A stretch of 64,000 nt of DNA from JBCDJG01 sp038748065 (GCA_038748065.1 JBCDJG010000003.1:62001-126000); one strand, 5' to 3'; counted from the stretch's first letter, positions 49,648 to 59,524 are shown. The notes: generated by a model from the sequence alone, not told the origin. A program made the numbers and translations.

Positions 49648-50559
49648 ATGAGTAAGCGCTTCGGTAGATTACCGCCCCTGAGTTCGCTGCGAGGTTTCGA
49701 GGCCTCGGCGCGGCTGAAGAGTTTTTCGCTCGCTTCGGAAGAGCTGAATATCACCCAGTCGGCCGTCTCCCATCAGATCAAGGCACTGGAGGAGGCCCTG
49801 GGTCTTGCGCTGTTTAATCGCGTGGGGCGCTCAGTAGAGCTGACCGTTGCGGGTATGGATTTCCTGGAGACGGTGAGTGAGTCCCTCGATCTGCTGGCGC
49901 GCGGTAAACGACGTATGTCGTTCTACTACCGGCCGGGCAGCGTGGTGATCGGCACCACGCCAGCCTTCGCCTCCAAGTGGCTGCTGCCGCGCTTTGAGCG
50001 TCTTACAGAGGACATCGAGAGTATTCAGCCCTGGCTGTATACGGAAGATGAGCAATACGACCTGAAGGCGCAGGAGGTGGACTTGGCCATCTGGTTTGGC
50101 GATGGCCAGTGGCCGGGCCTGGACGCAGAAAAGCTGTTTCCTGATTATCTCACGCCGATGTATTCACCCACGCGTGCGCTACCGGAACATACGCTCGCTG
50201 ATGTGACGGACCTGGCCCAGCACAGCCTGATTCACGACGAGCGGGCCGAAGACTGGCAGGCCTGGCTGGCCCTGGTTGATCAACTCGAGCTGGATGATAT
50301 TCAGGGCCCGAAATTCAGTGACTCGGCCTTGGCCCTTGACTGCGCCGCGCGTGGGCAAGGGGTAGTGCTCGGCAGCAAAGTGCTGGCGGATGAAATGCTG
50401 GCGGCCGGCCAGCTCGAAGCGCCCTTCGAGGCGAGCCTGCAAACCAGCAGTGCCTACTACCTCCTGCAACCGGCCGGGCAGGAAATGCGGCCGTCAGTGG
50501 CGGCCGCGCGAGCCTGGATCATGGAGCAGGCGAGGGTATTCAGCCATGGCATGGCTTAG
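49648..50559 (+). CDS. LysR-type transcriptional regulator (GcvA-like)
   Basis: A 303-residue regulator. Winged HTH at ~10-70: LSSLRGFEASARLKSFSLAS, EELNITQSAVSHQIKALEEA, LFNRVGRSVELT. The C-terminal LysR substrate-binding domain (GSVVIGTTPAFASKWLLPRF; KAQEVDLAIWFGDGQWPGL) follows the GcvA pattern. It probably senses a metabolite of the neighbouring amine/amide pathway and acts on the divergent deiminase operon through the palindrome at 49593-49612. Its 3' end overlaps the convergent amidohydrolase by 20 bases. Confidence 0.9.
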   Translation: MSKRFGRLPPLSSLRGFEASARLKSFSLASEELNITQSAVSHQIKALEEALGLALFNRVGRSVELTVAGMDFLETVSESLDLLARGKRRMSFYYRPGSVVIGTTPAFASKWLLPRFERLTEDIESIQPWLYTEDEQYDLKAQEVDLAIWFGDGQWPGLDAEKLFPDYLTPMYSPTRALPEHTLADVTDLAQHSLIHDERAEDWQAWLALVDQLELDDIQGPKFSDSALALDCAARGQGVVLGSKVLADEMLAAGQLEAPFEASLQTSSAYYLLQPAGQEMRPSVAAARAWIMEQARVFSHGMA

Positions 50560-52363
50560 CTTCCGTGCGCAGGGCCTTCAGGCCGCAGGCATCGCCGGCG
50601 CGGTAGACCTCTTGGCCGCCCACCAGGGTCAGCGTGACGTAGGCGTCTTTAACCTCATCCGGGTCGAGCTCCAGGATGTTTGTATTGAGCACGGCAAGAT
50701 CCGCGAGCTTGCCGACCTCTATGGAGCCCGTTTGCTTATCTTGTCCGAGGGCATACGCTGCATTCAAGGTATAGGCCTCTATTGCAAAGGGCAGAATATC
50801 TTCCTGGGGCATGGCTTCGTAAAATACGTCGAATGCGCGCCAGAAAGTGTAGAGCGGGTCCATAGAAGCGACATCCCAGTCGCTCGACAGCACAATGCGC
50901 GCGCCGTTCCTGTAAAGCTCGGGCAGGGCGTCGAGGTCTGATTTCGTATTGGCCAACAGCGCATCCCAGATACTGGTGCGGCTATCCGTCTCTTCAGTGT
51001 CCTCGACCTCGGCATCTTCCGGCTCGAAGTTGATCTGGGTATCGACGACAACGCCCAGTTCCTTGAAGCGCGGAATATCCGCCTCGTTCACCCAGCCCAC
51101 GTGGGAGACGAAGTGGCGTCGGTCACGGCCCAGTTCGGGATTGGCCTTCTGCGCGTACTCGATAGCGTTAAGCGCCTCGCGCGCGCCGCGGTCGCCAATG
51201 GCGTGGATCACGACGTCGTAGCCGAGCGGCTCCAGCTCCGCGATGTAGCGCGCCATGCGCTCCTCGGTGAAATAGTTAAGGCCCATTTCGTTGGCATCGT
51301 GGAATACCAGGTAACCATAGGGCTGCAGCACCGCCGCCGAGTTCAGGCTGGGCACGCCGTCGGAATAGAACTTAATGCGGTTTACCTTCAGCAGCGAGTC
51401 AGGCGCCGTGCGGTACATCGATTTCAAGCTGGCAAGCTGCGGCTCATCTGCCATGTGCGGATAAGTCCACAGTGACAGAAAAGTGCGGGTTTTCAGGCTC
51501 TTTTCCTGTTCGGCGCGCAGCCAGGGCTGCAGGTTGCCTCGATCCCAGTAGACGCGCGCCGTGTTGGCCGAGGTAATGCCATAGCTGACCATCATGTCCT
51601 GGGACAGGAGCAGAGCCTCGTAGCGCGCCAGCTGCAAGGGCGGCGTACGCTTAAGGGCAATATGCATCAGCTCGTCGCCGGCGCTGTCGGATAGCACGCC
51701 AATGGCTTCGCCCGTTTCCTCGTCGCGGAAGATCACCCCACCCTGGGGATTGGGCGTCTCGTCGGTGATGCCCACAGCCTCCAGCGCCTTGCTGTTCACC
51801 CACATCGAGTGGGAAGACTGCTCCATAAACGCGGCGGGCCTGTCGGGGAAGGCCTCGTCGAGCAGGTCCTTGGGGTGGCGATCCAGGCTGAGCAGCTGCA
51901 TGTTGCTGTGGCCGCCGCCCAGTATCCAGCCATGCAGGCTGGGCATATCGGCGCAGGGTTTGATCTGCTCTACCCAGTTCTCCGGGTTCGGGTCGGCTTC
52001 AGCCAGCTCCCACAGGTCGCAGCCCATGAAGGTGGCCAGGCTCGCGCCCTCCAGCGGATGGATGTGAGCATCCTGAAAGCCGGGCAGCAGCATTTGCTGC
52101 TGCAGGTCGATGGTCTGGGTGTCGCTGCCAACCCATAGGTCGGCCTCGGCGTTTGAGCCGACAAAGACGATTTTTTCGTCTTTCACAGCAACCGCCTCGG
52201 CCCAGGGCTGGGCCGGGTTCACGGTGTAGACCTGGCCATTGCGCAACACGAGGTCGGCCTTGGCGTGGCCCGCGGCCGAGCCTTGAAAGGCGGCAAGAGT
52301 GCCGGCGAAGACGGAAACGATCAGCGCCACTGACAGCGCTGGAAAGCGATCTATACGACTCAT
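50540..52363 (-). CDS. Amidohydrolase family protein (YtcJ-like)
   Basis: A 607-residue exported enzyme: N-terminal hydrophobic signal (FPALSVALIVSVFAGTLAAF), then ADLVLRNGQVYTVNP and MLLPGFQDAHIHPLEGA near 90-106 (HxH metal ligands). The amidohydrolase family 3 pattern continues with YGITSANTARVYW, VVIHAIGDRGAREALNAIEY near 375-395 and SHVGWVNEAD. LSSDWDVASMDPLYTFW near 500 supplies the catalytic Asp, and SIEVGKLADLAVLNTNILEL closes the beta-sandwich. YtcJ-like enzymes hydrolyse amides, N-formyl groups or cyclic ureas. Overlap of 4 bases with the carbamoylase (ATGA) suggests joint processing of hydantoin-like compounds. Confidence 0.88.
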   Translation of the reverse strand: MSRIDRFPALSVALIVSVFAGTLAAFQGSAAGHAKADLVLRNGQVYTVNPAQPWAEAVAVKDEKIVFVGSNAEADLWVGSDTQTIDLQQQMLLPGFQDAHIHPLEGASLATFMGCDLWELAEADPNPENWVEQIKPCADMPSLHGWILGGGHSNMQLLSLDRHPKDLLDEAFPDRPAAFMEQSSHSMWVNSKALEAVGITDETPNPQGGVIFRDEETGEAIGVLSDSAGDELMHIALKRTPPLQLARYEALLLSQDMMVSYGITSANTARVYWDRGNLQPWLRAEQEKSLKTRTFLSLWTYPHMADEPQLASLKSMYRTAPDSLLKVNRIKFYSDGVPSLNSAAVLQPYGYLVFHDANEMGLNYFTEERMARYIAELEPLGYDVVIHAIGDRGAREALNAIEYAQKANPELGRDRRHFVSHVGWVNEADIPRFKELGVVVDTQINFEPEDAEVEDTEETDSRTSIWDALLANTKSDLDALPELYRNGARIVLSSDWDVASMDPLYTFWRAFDVFYEAMPQEDILPFAIEAYTLNAAYALGQDKQTGSIEVGKLADLAVLNTNILELDPDEVKDAYVTLTLVGGQEVYRAGDACGLKALRTEAKPCHG

Positions 52364-53607
52364 GTCAGCCCCACGCCCACACTTGCGAGCTTCAGCATGG
52401 CGTGCAGCAACACATTGCCACCGGCGCTGAGGTCTTCGGCCTTGGCGTTCTCTGCCTCGTTGTGGGAGATGCCGTCTTCGCAGGGCACGAAAATCATACC
52501 GGCGGGCACCTTGCTCGCCAGGTAGAGGGAATCATGACCTGCGCCGGATACCATTTCCATGTTGCTGTAACCGAGCTCGGCGGTGGCGCTGCGCACGGCG
52601 GCAACACAGTTGGCATCGAAGGTGGTCACGGGCATGTGCCAGTGTTCCTCCACCCGGCCCTCTATACCAAAACGTTCGCAGTGGCGCGCCACGCTGGCGC
52701 GCATCGCCTCGTCCATGCCATCCAGTACCGCGGCATCGGGGTGACGCAGGTCCATATGAATGGTCAGCTCCTCGGGCACCGTGTTGCGGCTGCCGGGCTT
52801 GGCCAGCAGGTCGCCCACGGTGGCGCGACCCCAGGGGGCGTGTTGTGCAGCGAGGTCGTAGCAGTCCTGCATGATGGGCAGGGCGGCCATGACCGGGTCG
52901 CGGCGCTGCTCCATGGGCGTGGGGCCCGCGTGGCAGGGTTGGCCGTCGAGCACAATATCGTACCAGCGGCAGCCCTGGATGCCGGTGAGCACGCCGATCT
53001 GTAAGCCTTCGGATTCGAGAATGGGGCCCTGTTCGATGTGCACTTCGAGCGACGCGGTGACTGGCCGGACCTGCGCAGGCAGATCGCCGCGATAGCCTAT
53101 GCGCTGCAGTTCGTCGCCGTAGCGGCGCCCGCTTTTATCGGTGGTGGCGTAGACCTCGTCGCGATCAAACACGCCGCACCATACTCCTGATCCCATCAGG
53201 GCTGGCGTAAAGCGCGCGCCTTCCTCGTTGCTCCAGACCACGACCTCCAGCGGCGCATCGGTGATAATGTTCTGCTCGTTCAAGGTGCGCATGACCTCGA
53301 GCCCTGCCAGCACGCCGTAGACGCCGTCGAACTTGCCGCCCGTGGGCTGGGTGTCGAGATGGCTGCCGGTGATGACCGGCGGCGTATCGCTGAGCTTGCC
53401 TGCGCGCCTGGCAAAGATGTTGCCAACTTCGTCCACGCTGATCTCCAGGTTTGCTGCCTTACACCAGCGAACGAACCGGTCTCGACCCTGCTTGTCTTCA
53501 TCGGTCAGTGCCCGGCGGTTGCAGCCGCCTTTGGCGGTGGCACCAATCTCGGCCATATCCATCAGGCTCTGCCAGAGCCGCTCACCATTGATTCTGATGT
53601 CCTGCAT
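52360..53607 (-). CDS. M20-family N-carbamoyl-amino-acid amidohydrolase (hydantoinase/carbamoylase type)
   Basis: A 415-residue dinuclear zinc enzyme. ITGSHLDTQPTGGKFDGVYG near 77-97 carries the His and Asp metal ligands, VVWSNEEGARF near 122-132 the catalytic Glu pair, LEVHIEQGPILES near 188-200 and the C-terminal SGAGHDSLYLASKVPAGMIF near 375 another metal His. These are typical of N-carbamoyl-L-amino-acid hydrolase, beta-ureidopropionase and allantoate amidohydrolase. It cleaves a carbamoyl or ureido group to ammonia and CO2; which one is unclear. It is the first gene of the minus-strand pair with the YtcJ-like amidohydrolase and is divergent from a TonB receptor. Confidence 0.9.
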   Translation of the reverse strand: MQDIRINGERLWQSLMDMAEIGATAKGGCNRRALTDEDKQGRDRFVRWCKAANLEISVDEVGNIFARRAGKLSDTPPVITGSHLDTQPTGGKFDGVYGVLAGLEVMRTLNEQNIITDAPLEVVVWSNEEGARFTPALMGSGVWCGVFDRDEVYATTDKSGRRYGDELQRIGYRGDLPAQVRPVTASLEVHIEQGPILESEGLQIGVLTGIQGCRWYDIVLDGQPCHAGPTPMEQRRDPVMAALPIMQDCYDLAAQHAPWGRATVGDLLAKPGSRNTVPEELTIHMDLRHPDAAVLDGMDEAMRASVARHCERFGIEGRVEEHWHMPVTTFDANCVAAVRSATAELGYSNMEMVSGAGHDSLYLASKVPAGMIFVPCEDGISHNEAENAKAEDLSAGGNVLLHAMLKLASVGVGLT

Positions 53608-53884
53608 GTGGGTGCCTTTGCCAACTGCCCTGCGATAGGAGTGATGAAAAGAATGTTATCGGAAGCGCGCTTGCTGCACAGTTGAGAAATTTTTGGGCTG
53701 CCGATTAGCCAGATCGATGGGAAAGGCTTTCATTAAAAATAATAATAAGCCCGTAAAAAATGTTTCAGTTATTAAGCCCAATTGAATTCCGTATGGTTGA
53801 ACGTGAGTAGCGGTAAGAGTGGGCACCTAGACCTGCACAGCCGTTTCCCCACCGAGCAAGACAATCGCTGGAGATCCACACACG

Positions 53885-56341
53885 ATGACAAATGGCGGCA
53901 AATTCAGACGAAACACCCTCGTTGTAGCAACTGGCCTGGCCTGTGCTATTTCAGCCCAGGCGGAAGCTCAGGGCGAGCTTGAAGAAATCCTCGTCACCGC
54001 GACGCGCCGTGCGCAGAGCGTGCAGGATGTGCCCTACAACATTTCTGCAATCTCCGGTGATGACCTGGCTTTGGCGGGCATTACCGACCTGGGCGCCCTG
54101 GTGCGCAACGTACCGGGCATCACCTATGTCGATCGGGGCGTGCGCGGTACAGCCTTTAATAGCGGCCTGGCCATGCGAGGCCTGAGCGTGGACGACGGGC
54201 GCTTGTCGAGCCCGCTGGCGACGGCGCCTGCGGTATCAACCTACCTCGGTGAAACACCGCTCTTTGCCAACCTGCGCATGACCGACATCGACCGGGTGGA
54301 AGTGTTGCGCGGGCCCCAGGGCACGCTCTACGGGTCGGGCAGCCTGGGTGGCACCCTGCGCTTTATACCGAACCTGCCGTCGCTGGAGTCGACCGAGGTG
54401 GAAATTGCCGCCGACGTGAGCAGCACCGACAACGCCGATGATCTGAACTACTCCACCGATCTGCTGGTCAACCTGCCGCTGGGCGATACCCTGGCCTTGC
54501 GCGCCAACCTCGGTTACGCCGACTACGCCGGCTGGATCGACAAGCCGCGCATGCTGGCACTGGACGGTGCCGGCTCGCCGGTGCTGGCCGACCCAGGCGA
54601 TTTCCTCGGCAGTGGCCCGGTCTTTATGGGGGAGGACGGCACTAACGACGAGCAGACCACAAGCGCACGCCTGGCCCTGATGTGGCAGCCCAGCGATGTG
54701 TTCAAGGCGACGCTCGCCTATCAGTACCAGAAGGATGAATCCGATGGTTCGCCCATCCGCGCGGTGAGCTTCCCCGACTATGACGAGTATGATTCGCCGG
54801 TGCTGGTGGATGAGCCCTTCGAAGGCGAAATCGATCTGCTGGCCCTGGACGTGGAAGTTGACCTTGGCTTTGCGACCCTCACCACGTCGATCTCAACCTA
54901 TGAATCCGAGCAGGAGTTTGAAGGCGAACTGACGGAAAACTACCAGCAGTTCGATTTTTACTTCTATGCCTACGGCGCTCAGCCACGGCCCCTTGTGACC
55001 GACTCCAACATCAACAGCGACGAGGGCACGGTGGTGGAACTTCGCCTGGCGTCGCAGGGCGACGGGCCCTTCGACTGGGTGGTGGGTGCGTTTTACATGG
55101 ACCAGGACATCCGCACGCTTAACAGCAACTCCTTCGTGGGCTATACCGCCTGGGCGGATGCTTGTAACGCGGCTGACCCGGCCGGTTCGGACGAGGGCCT
55201 GTGCGGTGCGGGCACCACCTTTGGCACCTTCAAATCAGAGTTTCAAAACCCGAGTTTCTGGTTTGATGGCGCCGGGCCCGGCGAGGCGCCCAACGCGGAC
55301 GCCGCCAACTTTAATGTGGTTGAAGATGAGGTCTACCTGATCGATTCTGAGGCGAATTTTGAGGATCAGGCGATCTTTGGTGAGCTGACCTGGAACCTGA
55401 CCGATGCCTGGCAGGTGACCGGCGGCTTCCGCTATTTCGACCAGACGTTCGAAAACAGCCAGGTTGGTGGCGCCGTCTTCGTTGACGCCATCACCCGCGC
55501 CTCTCGCGAATTCGAGGAGAGCGACACGCTGTTCAAGTTCAATACCTCCTGGGACTTCAGCGACAACGGCATGGTCTACCTGACCTGGTCAGAGGGCTTC
55601 CGCCGCGGCGGTGCCAACGCGCTGCCTTCGGCGGTAGTGAGCTTCGGTGAGCTGGTGCCCACCGACCCCGGGCTCTTCAACTACGAACCCGACACGGTGG
55701 AGAACCTGGAGATCGGCATCAAGGGCAGTATCAATGATCGCTTCACCTATACCGCCGCCTTGTTCGATGTCGACTGGGAAGACATCCAGCTCAATACCCT
55801 GGTCACGCCTTTTGCCCTGGCCGCGGTGGTAAACCTGGGCGAAGCCCGCAGCCGCGGCGTTGAGCTGGAGTTTGGCGGCATGGTGACGGACAACCTGCAG
55901 GTCAACCTGGCCTACACTTACGTGGACGCCGAACTCACGGACCCCGACCCGGTGGGCTCGGCTGAGGCCGGGTTGAACCCGGCCGTCATAGACGGCGCGC
56001 GGCTGCCCAACATCTCGGAGAATACTGTGTCGGTTAATGCGCAGTACTTTCAAAATCTCGATAACGGCATGAACATCATCTATGGCCTGAACGGCTTTTA
56101 TCGCAGCGATTTTGATTCGACCATTGACCCGACACAGACCGAGACGATGGACAGCTATTCACTCTGGGATGGCTTTGTTACGCTGGAGGCCGAGCGCTGG
56201 AGCGTTCGCCTGTTCGCAGACAACCTGTTCAACGAGGAGGGCATCATGTATATCACTGGCCTGCCGGCCCAGGGGCCGCGTCGCTGGGAGCTGATGTCCC
56301 GTCCACGTACGATCGGGGTCGGTGCCCGCTACGCCTTCTAA
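53885..56341 (+). CDS. TonB-dependent receptor
   Basis: An 818-residue outer-membrane receptor. Signal peptide LVVATGLACAISAQAEA; LEEILVTATRRAQSVQDVPY as the plug start; GLAMRGLSVDDGR; VEVLRGPQGTLYGSGSLGGT near 138-157; then a 22-strand barrel with the RLFADNLFNEEGIMY segment and a C-terminal GVGARYAF ending in Phe. No Fur-like box was seen upstream; the 277 bases before the gene are AT-rich between 53680 and 53800. Its ligand is unknown; the neighbouring carbamoylase (divergent) and the TPR-sulfotransferase (overlapping by 20 bases) may mark the substrate as an organic nitrogen or sulfated compound. Confidence 0.93.
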   Translation: MTNGGKFRRNTLVVATGLACAISAQAEAQGELEEILVTATRRAQSVQDVPYNISAISGDDLALAGITDLGALVRNVPGITYVDRGVRGTAFNSGLAMRGLSVDDGRLSSPLATAPAVSTYLGETPLFANLRMTDIDRVEVLRGPQGTLYGSGSLGGTLRFIPNLPSLESTEVEIAADVSSTDNADDLNYSTDLLVNLPLGDTLALRANLGYADYAGWIDKPRMLALDGAGSPVLADPGDFLGSGPVFMGEDGTNDEQTTSARLALMWQPSDVFKATLAYQYQKDESDGSPIRAVSFPDYDEYDSPVLVDEPFEGEIDLLALDVEVDLGFATLTTSISTYESEQEFEGELTENYQQFDFYFYAYGAQPRPLVTDSNINSDEGTVVELRLASQGDGPFDWVVGAFYMDQDIRTLNSNSFVGYTAWADACNAADPAGSDEGLCGAGTTFGTFKSEFQNPSFWFDGAGPGEAPNADAANFNVVEDEVYLIDSEANFEDQAIFGELTWNLTDAWQVTGGFRYFDQTFENSQVGGAVFVDAITRASREFEESDTLFKFNTSWDFSDNGMVYLTWSEGFRRGGANALPSAVVSFGELVPTDPGLFNYEPDTVENLEIGIKGSINDRFTYTAALFDVDWEDIQLNTLVTPFALAAVVNLGEARSRGVELEFGGMVTDNLQVNLAYTYVDAELTDPDPVGSAEAGLNPAVIDGARLPNISENTVSVNAQYFQNLDNGMNIIYGLNGFYRSDFDSTIDPTQTETMDSYSLWDGFVTLEAERWSVRLFADNLFNEEGIMYITGLPAQGPRRWELMSRPRTIGVGARYAF

Positions 56342-57737
56342 GCGACAAGCGGCACTTGCACCGCCTGTTCTCGATAGCCTGAAACGTTTCCGGGCGGGGC
56401 ACTTTGGCCCCGCCCTCGCACTTGCCCGCAGGGCCAGTGAAAGCGCGAAAACGCCCGCCGAGCTCGATACCCTGGGCAGCGTGCTGAGCGCCTGCGGCGA
56501 CCTGGGCGCTGCCCATCGCTGCTTCGAACGTGCTACTGCACAGGCAGCGGATACGCCGCACTTCGTGTTTAACCTCGGGACCTCTCTGCGCGCAGTGGGC
56601 CAGATCGAAGCTTCAGAGGCAGCCTTCGAGCGCGTGTTGGCCCTGAAGCCGCACGACTGGGATGCGCACCTGGCGATTTCAACCTTGCGGCAGCAAACCC
56701 GCGATCATAACCATCTCGACCGGCTTGGCGCTGCCCTGGCGCGTACAAAGAGCGAACCGACTGCACAAGTGAAACTGCGCTACGCCCTGGCCAAGGAATA
56801 CGAAGACCTTGGCGAGTACGCCAGCGCCTTCGAGCATCTCGCCAGCGGTGCGAGCTTGCGCCGACAGCACAGCCACTACGACGTTGCCAGCGACCTTAAC
56901 GCGATGGCCACTATTCGCGAGGTGTTTACGGCGGAGGTGCTGGCTGCGGCGGGTGCTGGCTGCGACAGTGGCGAGCCACTGTTTATCCTTGGCTTGCCGC
57001 GCACCGGCTCAACGCTGTGCGAGCGCATTCTGGGCGCACACAGCGCAGTGCAAAGCTGTGGTGAGCTGCAGCAGTTTGCGGTGGAGCTGGTGAAGCTCGC
57101 CCGCGGTACAGCGGCTAAGCCTGGCGTAAGTAAGCATGAGCCTCGCGGAGACAAGCTTGAGCTGATCAAGCGCTCGCCTGGTCTTTCGATGGAGGCCCTC
57201 GGGCAGCGCTACATCGACAGCACGCGGCCGCTCACGGGGGAGCATGCCCACTTCATCGACAAGATGCCGCTTAACTTCCTCTATATTGGTCTGATCAGCA
57301 TGGCCCTGCCCGGGGCCCGCATCATTCACCTCAAGCGCGGCGCCATGGATAGCTGCTATGCGATCTTTAAGACGTATTTTCAACAGACCTATCCCTACTC
57401 CTATGATCTTGAGGATCTCGGCCGCTACTACCTGGCCTACCGCGACCTGATGGCACACTGGGAGCAGGCGCTGCCCGGCAAGATCATTCACGTGGACTAC
57501 GAAGCCCTGGTGGCCGATCAGGAGGGGGTGACCAGAGCCCTGCTGGCGGACTGCGGGCTGGAATGGCAGGCCCAGTGCCTGGACTTTCACGAAGTAGAAC
57601 AGCCGACTGCAACCGCCAGCGCTACCCAGGTTCGGCAGCGGATGAGCAGCGGCTCGGTAGGCAAGTGGCGTCATTACGAAGAACAGCTTGAACCCCTGGC
57701 CCGTATGCTGACAGAGGGCGGCGTTGAGCTGTCTTAG
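56322..57737 (+). CDS. TPR-containing sulfotransferase family protein
   Basis: A 471-residue cytoplasmic protein. Residues ~25-130 are TPR-like helices (LGSVLSACGDLGAAHRCFER, LGTSLRAVGQIEASEAAFER). Residues ~215-471 are a sulfotransferase domain: EPLFILGLPRTGSTLCERIL near 217-236 (PAPS 5'-phosphosulfate loop), FIDKMPLNFLYIGLISMALP, ARIIHLKRGAMDSCYAIFKT near 320-340 (3'-phosphate Arg/Ser), and IHVDYEALV. It transfers sulfate from PAPS to an alcohol, sugar or tyrosine. The GTG start lies 20 bases inside the TonB receptor gene, so translation is coupled; it meets the sulfatase gene end-to-end with a 4-base overlap. Confidence 0.88.
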   Translation: MPATPSKRQAALAPPVLDSLKRFRAGHFGPALALARRASESAKTPAELDTLGSVLSACGDLGAAHRCFERATAQAADTPHFVFNLGTSLRAVGQIEASEAAFERVLALKPHDWDAHLAISTLRQQTRDHNHLDRLGAALARTKSEPTAQVKLRYALAKEYEDLGEYASAFEHLASGASLRRQHSHYDVASDLNAMATIREVFTAEVLAAAGAGCDSGEPLFILGLPRTGSTLCERILGAHSAVQSCGELQQFAVELVKLARGTAAKPGVSKHEPRGDKLELIKRSPGLSMEALGQRYIDSTRPLTGEHAHFIDKMPLNFLYIGLISMALPGARIIHLKRGAMDSCYAIFKTYFQQTYPYSYDLEDLGRYYLAYRDLMAHWEQALPGKIIHVDYEALVADQEGVTRALLADCGLEWQAQCLDFHEVEQPTATASATQVRQRMSSGSVGKWRHYEEQLEPLARMLTEGGVELS

Positions 57738-59524
57738 CTAGCCTCTGCGCGGGCAGGCTCGCATGTCAGCTCGGCGCCATATCGCGCCTGAAAGTCAGAG
57801 AGGAAGAGATCGTTGTAGATCCTTGGCGTACTTGCGCCAGCGCTTGCGACCAGCGGCGGGTAGTTGTCGACCATGACTCTGCGGCTGATCGGGTACTCCT
57901 GCTGGTAGATGAGCTCATCGTCCAGGTAAACCCAAAGCTGCGCGGTAGATTCCTCCGGCCGCCGCAGCTTCCAGAGGTAATGGCTCACCACGCTCAGCAA
58001 GGCGCAACCCTCAGACGGCAGGCTGGTGCGCAAACGGTGGTCGGGCAGGGCAATCGCCAGTTGCCCCTGGCCGGCCTTGAGGCTGAACTGACCGGGCTGT
58101 TTCAGGGTGATGGGCTTTGTGCTTGCCAGCTGCAAAGGCAGTTGCAGTGTCCACCGGCCATAGCCCGGGGTGCGGCGGTAGCTGTCGCCAAGATAAGCCA
58201 TACGGCCCTGCTTCCGAGCCTGCGTCTTCAGGGGCACAAAAAGCTTCGTCCGTGACCATTCATCGTACTCCTTGCCAAGGCGCGCCTTCTCGTCAGCGCT
58301 GGCTTCGCGCGGCGGCTCGAAGCGGCCATTGGCCGCGTCCCAGTCTTGTATCCGCGCCATGTTGCTGAGCTGCCCTGCGCTGCGATCCAGGATGCCCCAG
58401 TTGATATAGTCACGCGTGAGCAGGTTCCATACTCTGCGCTCGACGGGCTCGAGCGAGCGGCCGCGCAGTAGTGGCCGCAGATTACGGCCCTCCAGCGTTG
58501 GCGGTGGCTGCATACCGGCATAGCTCAGCAGGGTGGGCATCAGGTCACTGATGAAGACGGGCGCGTCGATGTCCGTGGGTTCAAGGCCCGCGTGACGGAT
58601 AACCAGAGGCGTGCGCAGCCCGCCCTCGAGGTATTCAGTTTTGGCGCCAATGAAGGGCCAGTTACTGTCACGCGTATTGTTGGTGCCGCCGTTGTCGCTC
58701 AAGAAAAGTACGACAGTGTTTTCAGCCTGGCCGCTGGCCTCGAGCGCTGCCAGCAGCCGGCCCACGGCGTGATCCAATTGTTCGACCAACGCCAGGTAGC
58801 GGCCCGCCTTGCTGCTGTCGTAGCGCTCAGCGAATTCCGCTGCCGGCTGCAGCGGCCCGTGCGGCGCGAAGTACCATAGGTTCACGAACCAGGGCTTATC
58901 GGCTTGGCCAAGATTTTCCAGGGCGCCGATGGCGGCGTCGGTGAGGATTTCGGTGAGGTGGCCCTCGTGCTTCACAGGTTCCTCACCATCTTGCTGCAGG
59001 TAGGGGTTGTAGTAGGTGGAGCCGGGCTGCAGCATGTCGCCGCGCTTCAGGCTCAAGGCCGAGGCAAAACCCAGCCAGTGATCAAAGCCATGGTGATGTG
59101 GTTGCCCGGAGGGAATGAGATCGCTGATGTGCCACTTGCCGATATGCTGCGTTTGGTACCCGCGCCGCTTCAGCGCTTCGGGCAGCGTGGTGAACTCCGG
59201 CGAGATGCCGCGGAAGTCGGGCGGCGACACGACGGAGCGCGCATCCATCCCGGTTAGTAGCGCTACCCGGGCCGGGCGACAGGTGGCATCGGCATAGTGC
59301 GCACGAAAACGCACGCCCTCGGACGCGAGCTGATCGATGTTAGGCGTGCGCATGCTGCCATCACCGAAGCTGCCAATGTCATTATTGCCGAGGTCATCCG
59401 CCATGATCAGCAAGATGTTGGGGGGTGGCTCTGGCGCGTCGTCCCGCGGTTCCTGCGCCAGGAAGACGAACATAACGGCCAGCCCCAGTGCACCAGCCGC
59501 CGTCCAGGCGAGGGGCTTAGGCAT
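57734..59524 (-). CDS. Secreted arylsulfatase-type sulfatase (cysteine class)
   Basis: I use ATG 59524; the frame has a GTG one codon earlier. About 596 residues with an N-terminal hydrophobic signal or anchor (AWTAAGALGLAVMFVFLAQ). NILLIMADDLGNNDIGSFGD supplies the first Asp pair, and CRPAR (residue 83 counted from the GTG) is the CxPxR sulfatase signature whose Cys becomes formylglycine; R87 and the GMDA turn follow. Further metal and substrate residues lie in HIGKWHISDL, WYFAPHGPLQ and LFLSDNGGTNNTRDSNWPF. The C-terminal ~180 residues form a beta-domain. It removes sulfate from an ester; the substrate is unknown. It needs a formylglycine-generating enzyme, not found here. Confidence 0.92.
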   Translation of the reverse strand: MPKPLAWTAAGALGLAVMFVFLAQEPRDDAPEPPPNILLIMADDLGNNDIGSFGDGSMRTPNIDQLASEGVRFRAHYADATCRPARVALLTGMDARSVVSPPDFRGISPEFTTLPEALKRRGYQTQHIGKWHISDLIPSGQPHHHGFDHWLGFASALSLKRGDMLQPGSTYYNPYLQQDGEEPVKHEGHLTEILTDAAIGALENLGQADKPWFVNLWYFAPHGPLQPAAEFAERYDSSKAGRYLALVEQLDHAVGRLLAALEASGQAENTVVLFLSDNGGTNNTRDSNWPFIGAKTEYLEGGLRTPLVIRHAGLEPTDIDAPVFISDLMPTLLSYAGMQPPPTLEGRNLRPLLRGRSLEPVERRVWNLLTRDYINWGILDRSAGQLSNMARIQDWDAANGRFEPPREASADEKARLGKEYDEWSRTKLFVPLKTQARKQGRMAYLGDSYRRTPGYGRWTLQLPLQLASTKPITLKQPGQFSLKAGQGQLAIALPDHRLRTSLPSEGCALLSVVSHYLWKLRRPEESTAQLWVYLDDELIYQQEYPISRRVMVDNYPPLVASAGASTPRIYNDLFLSDFQARYGAELTCEPARAEAS

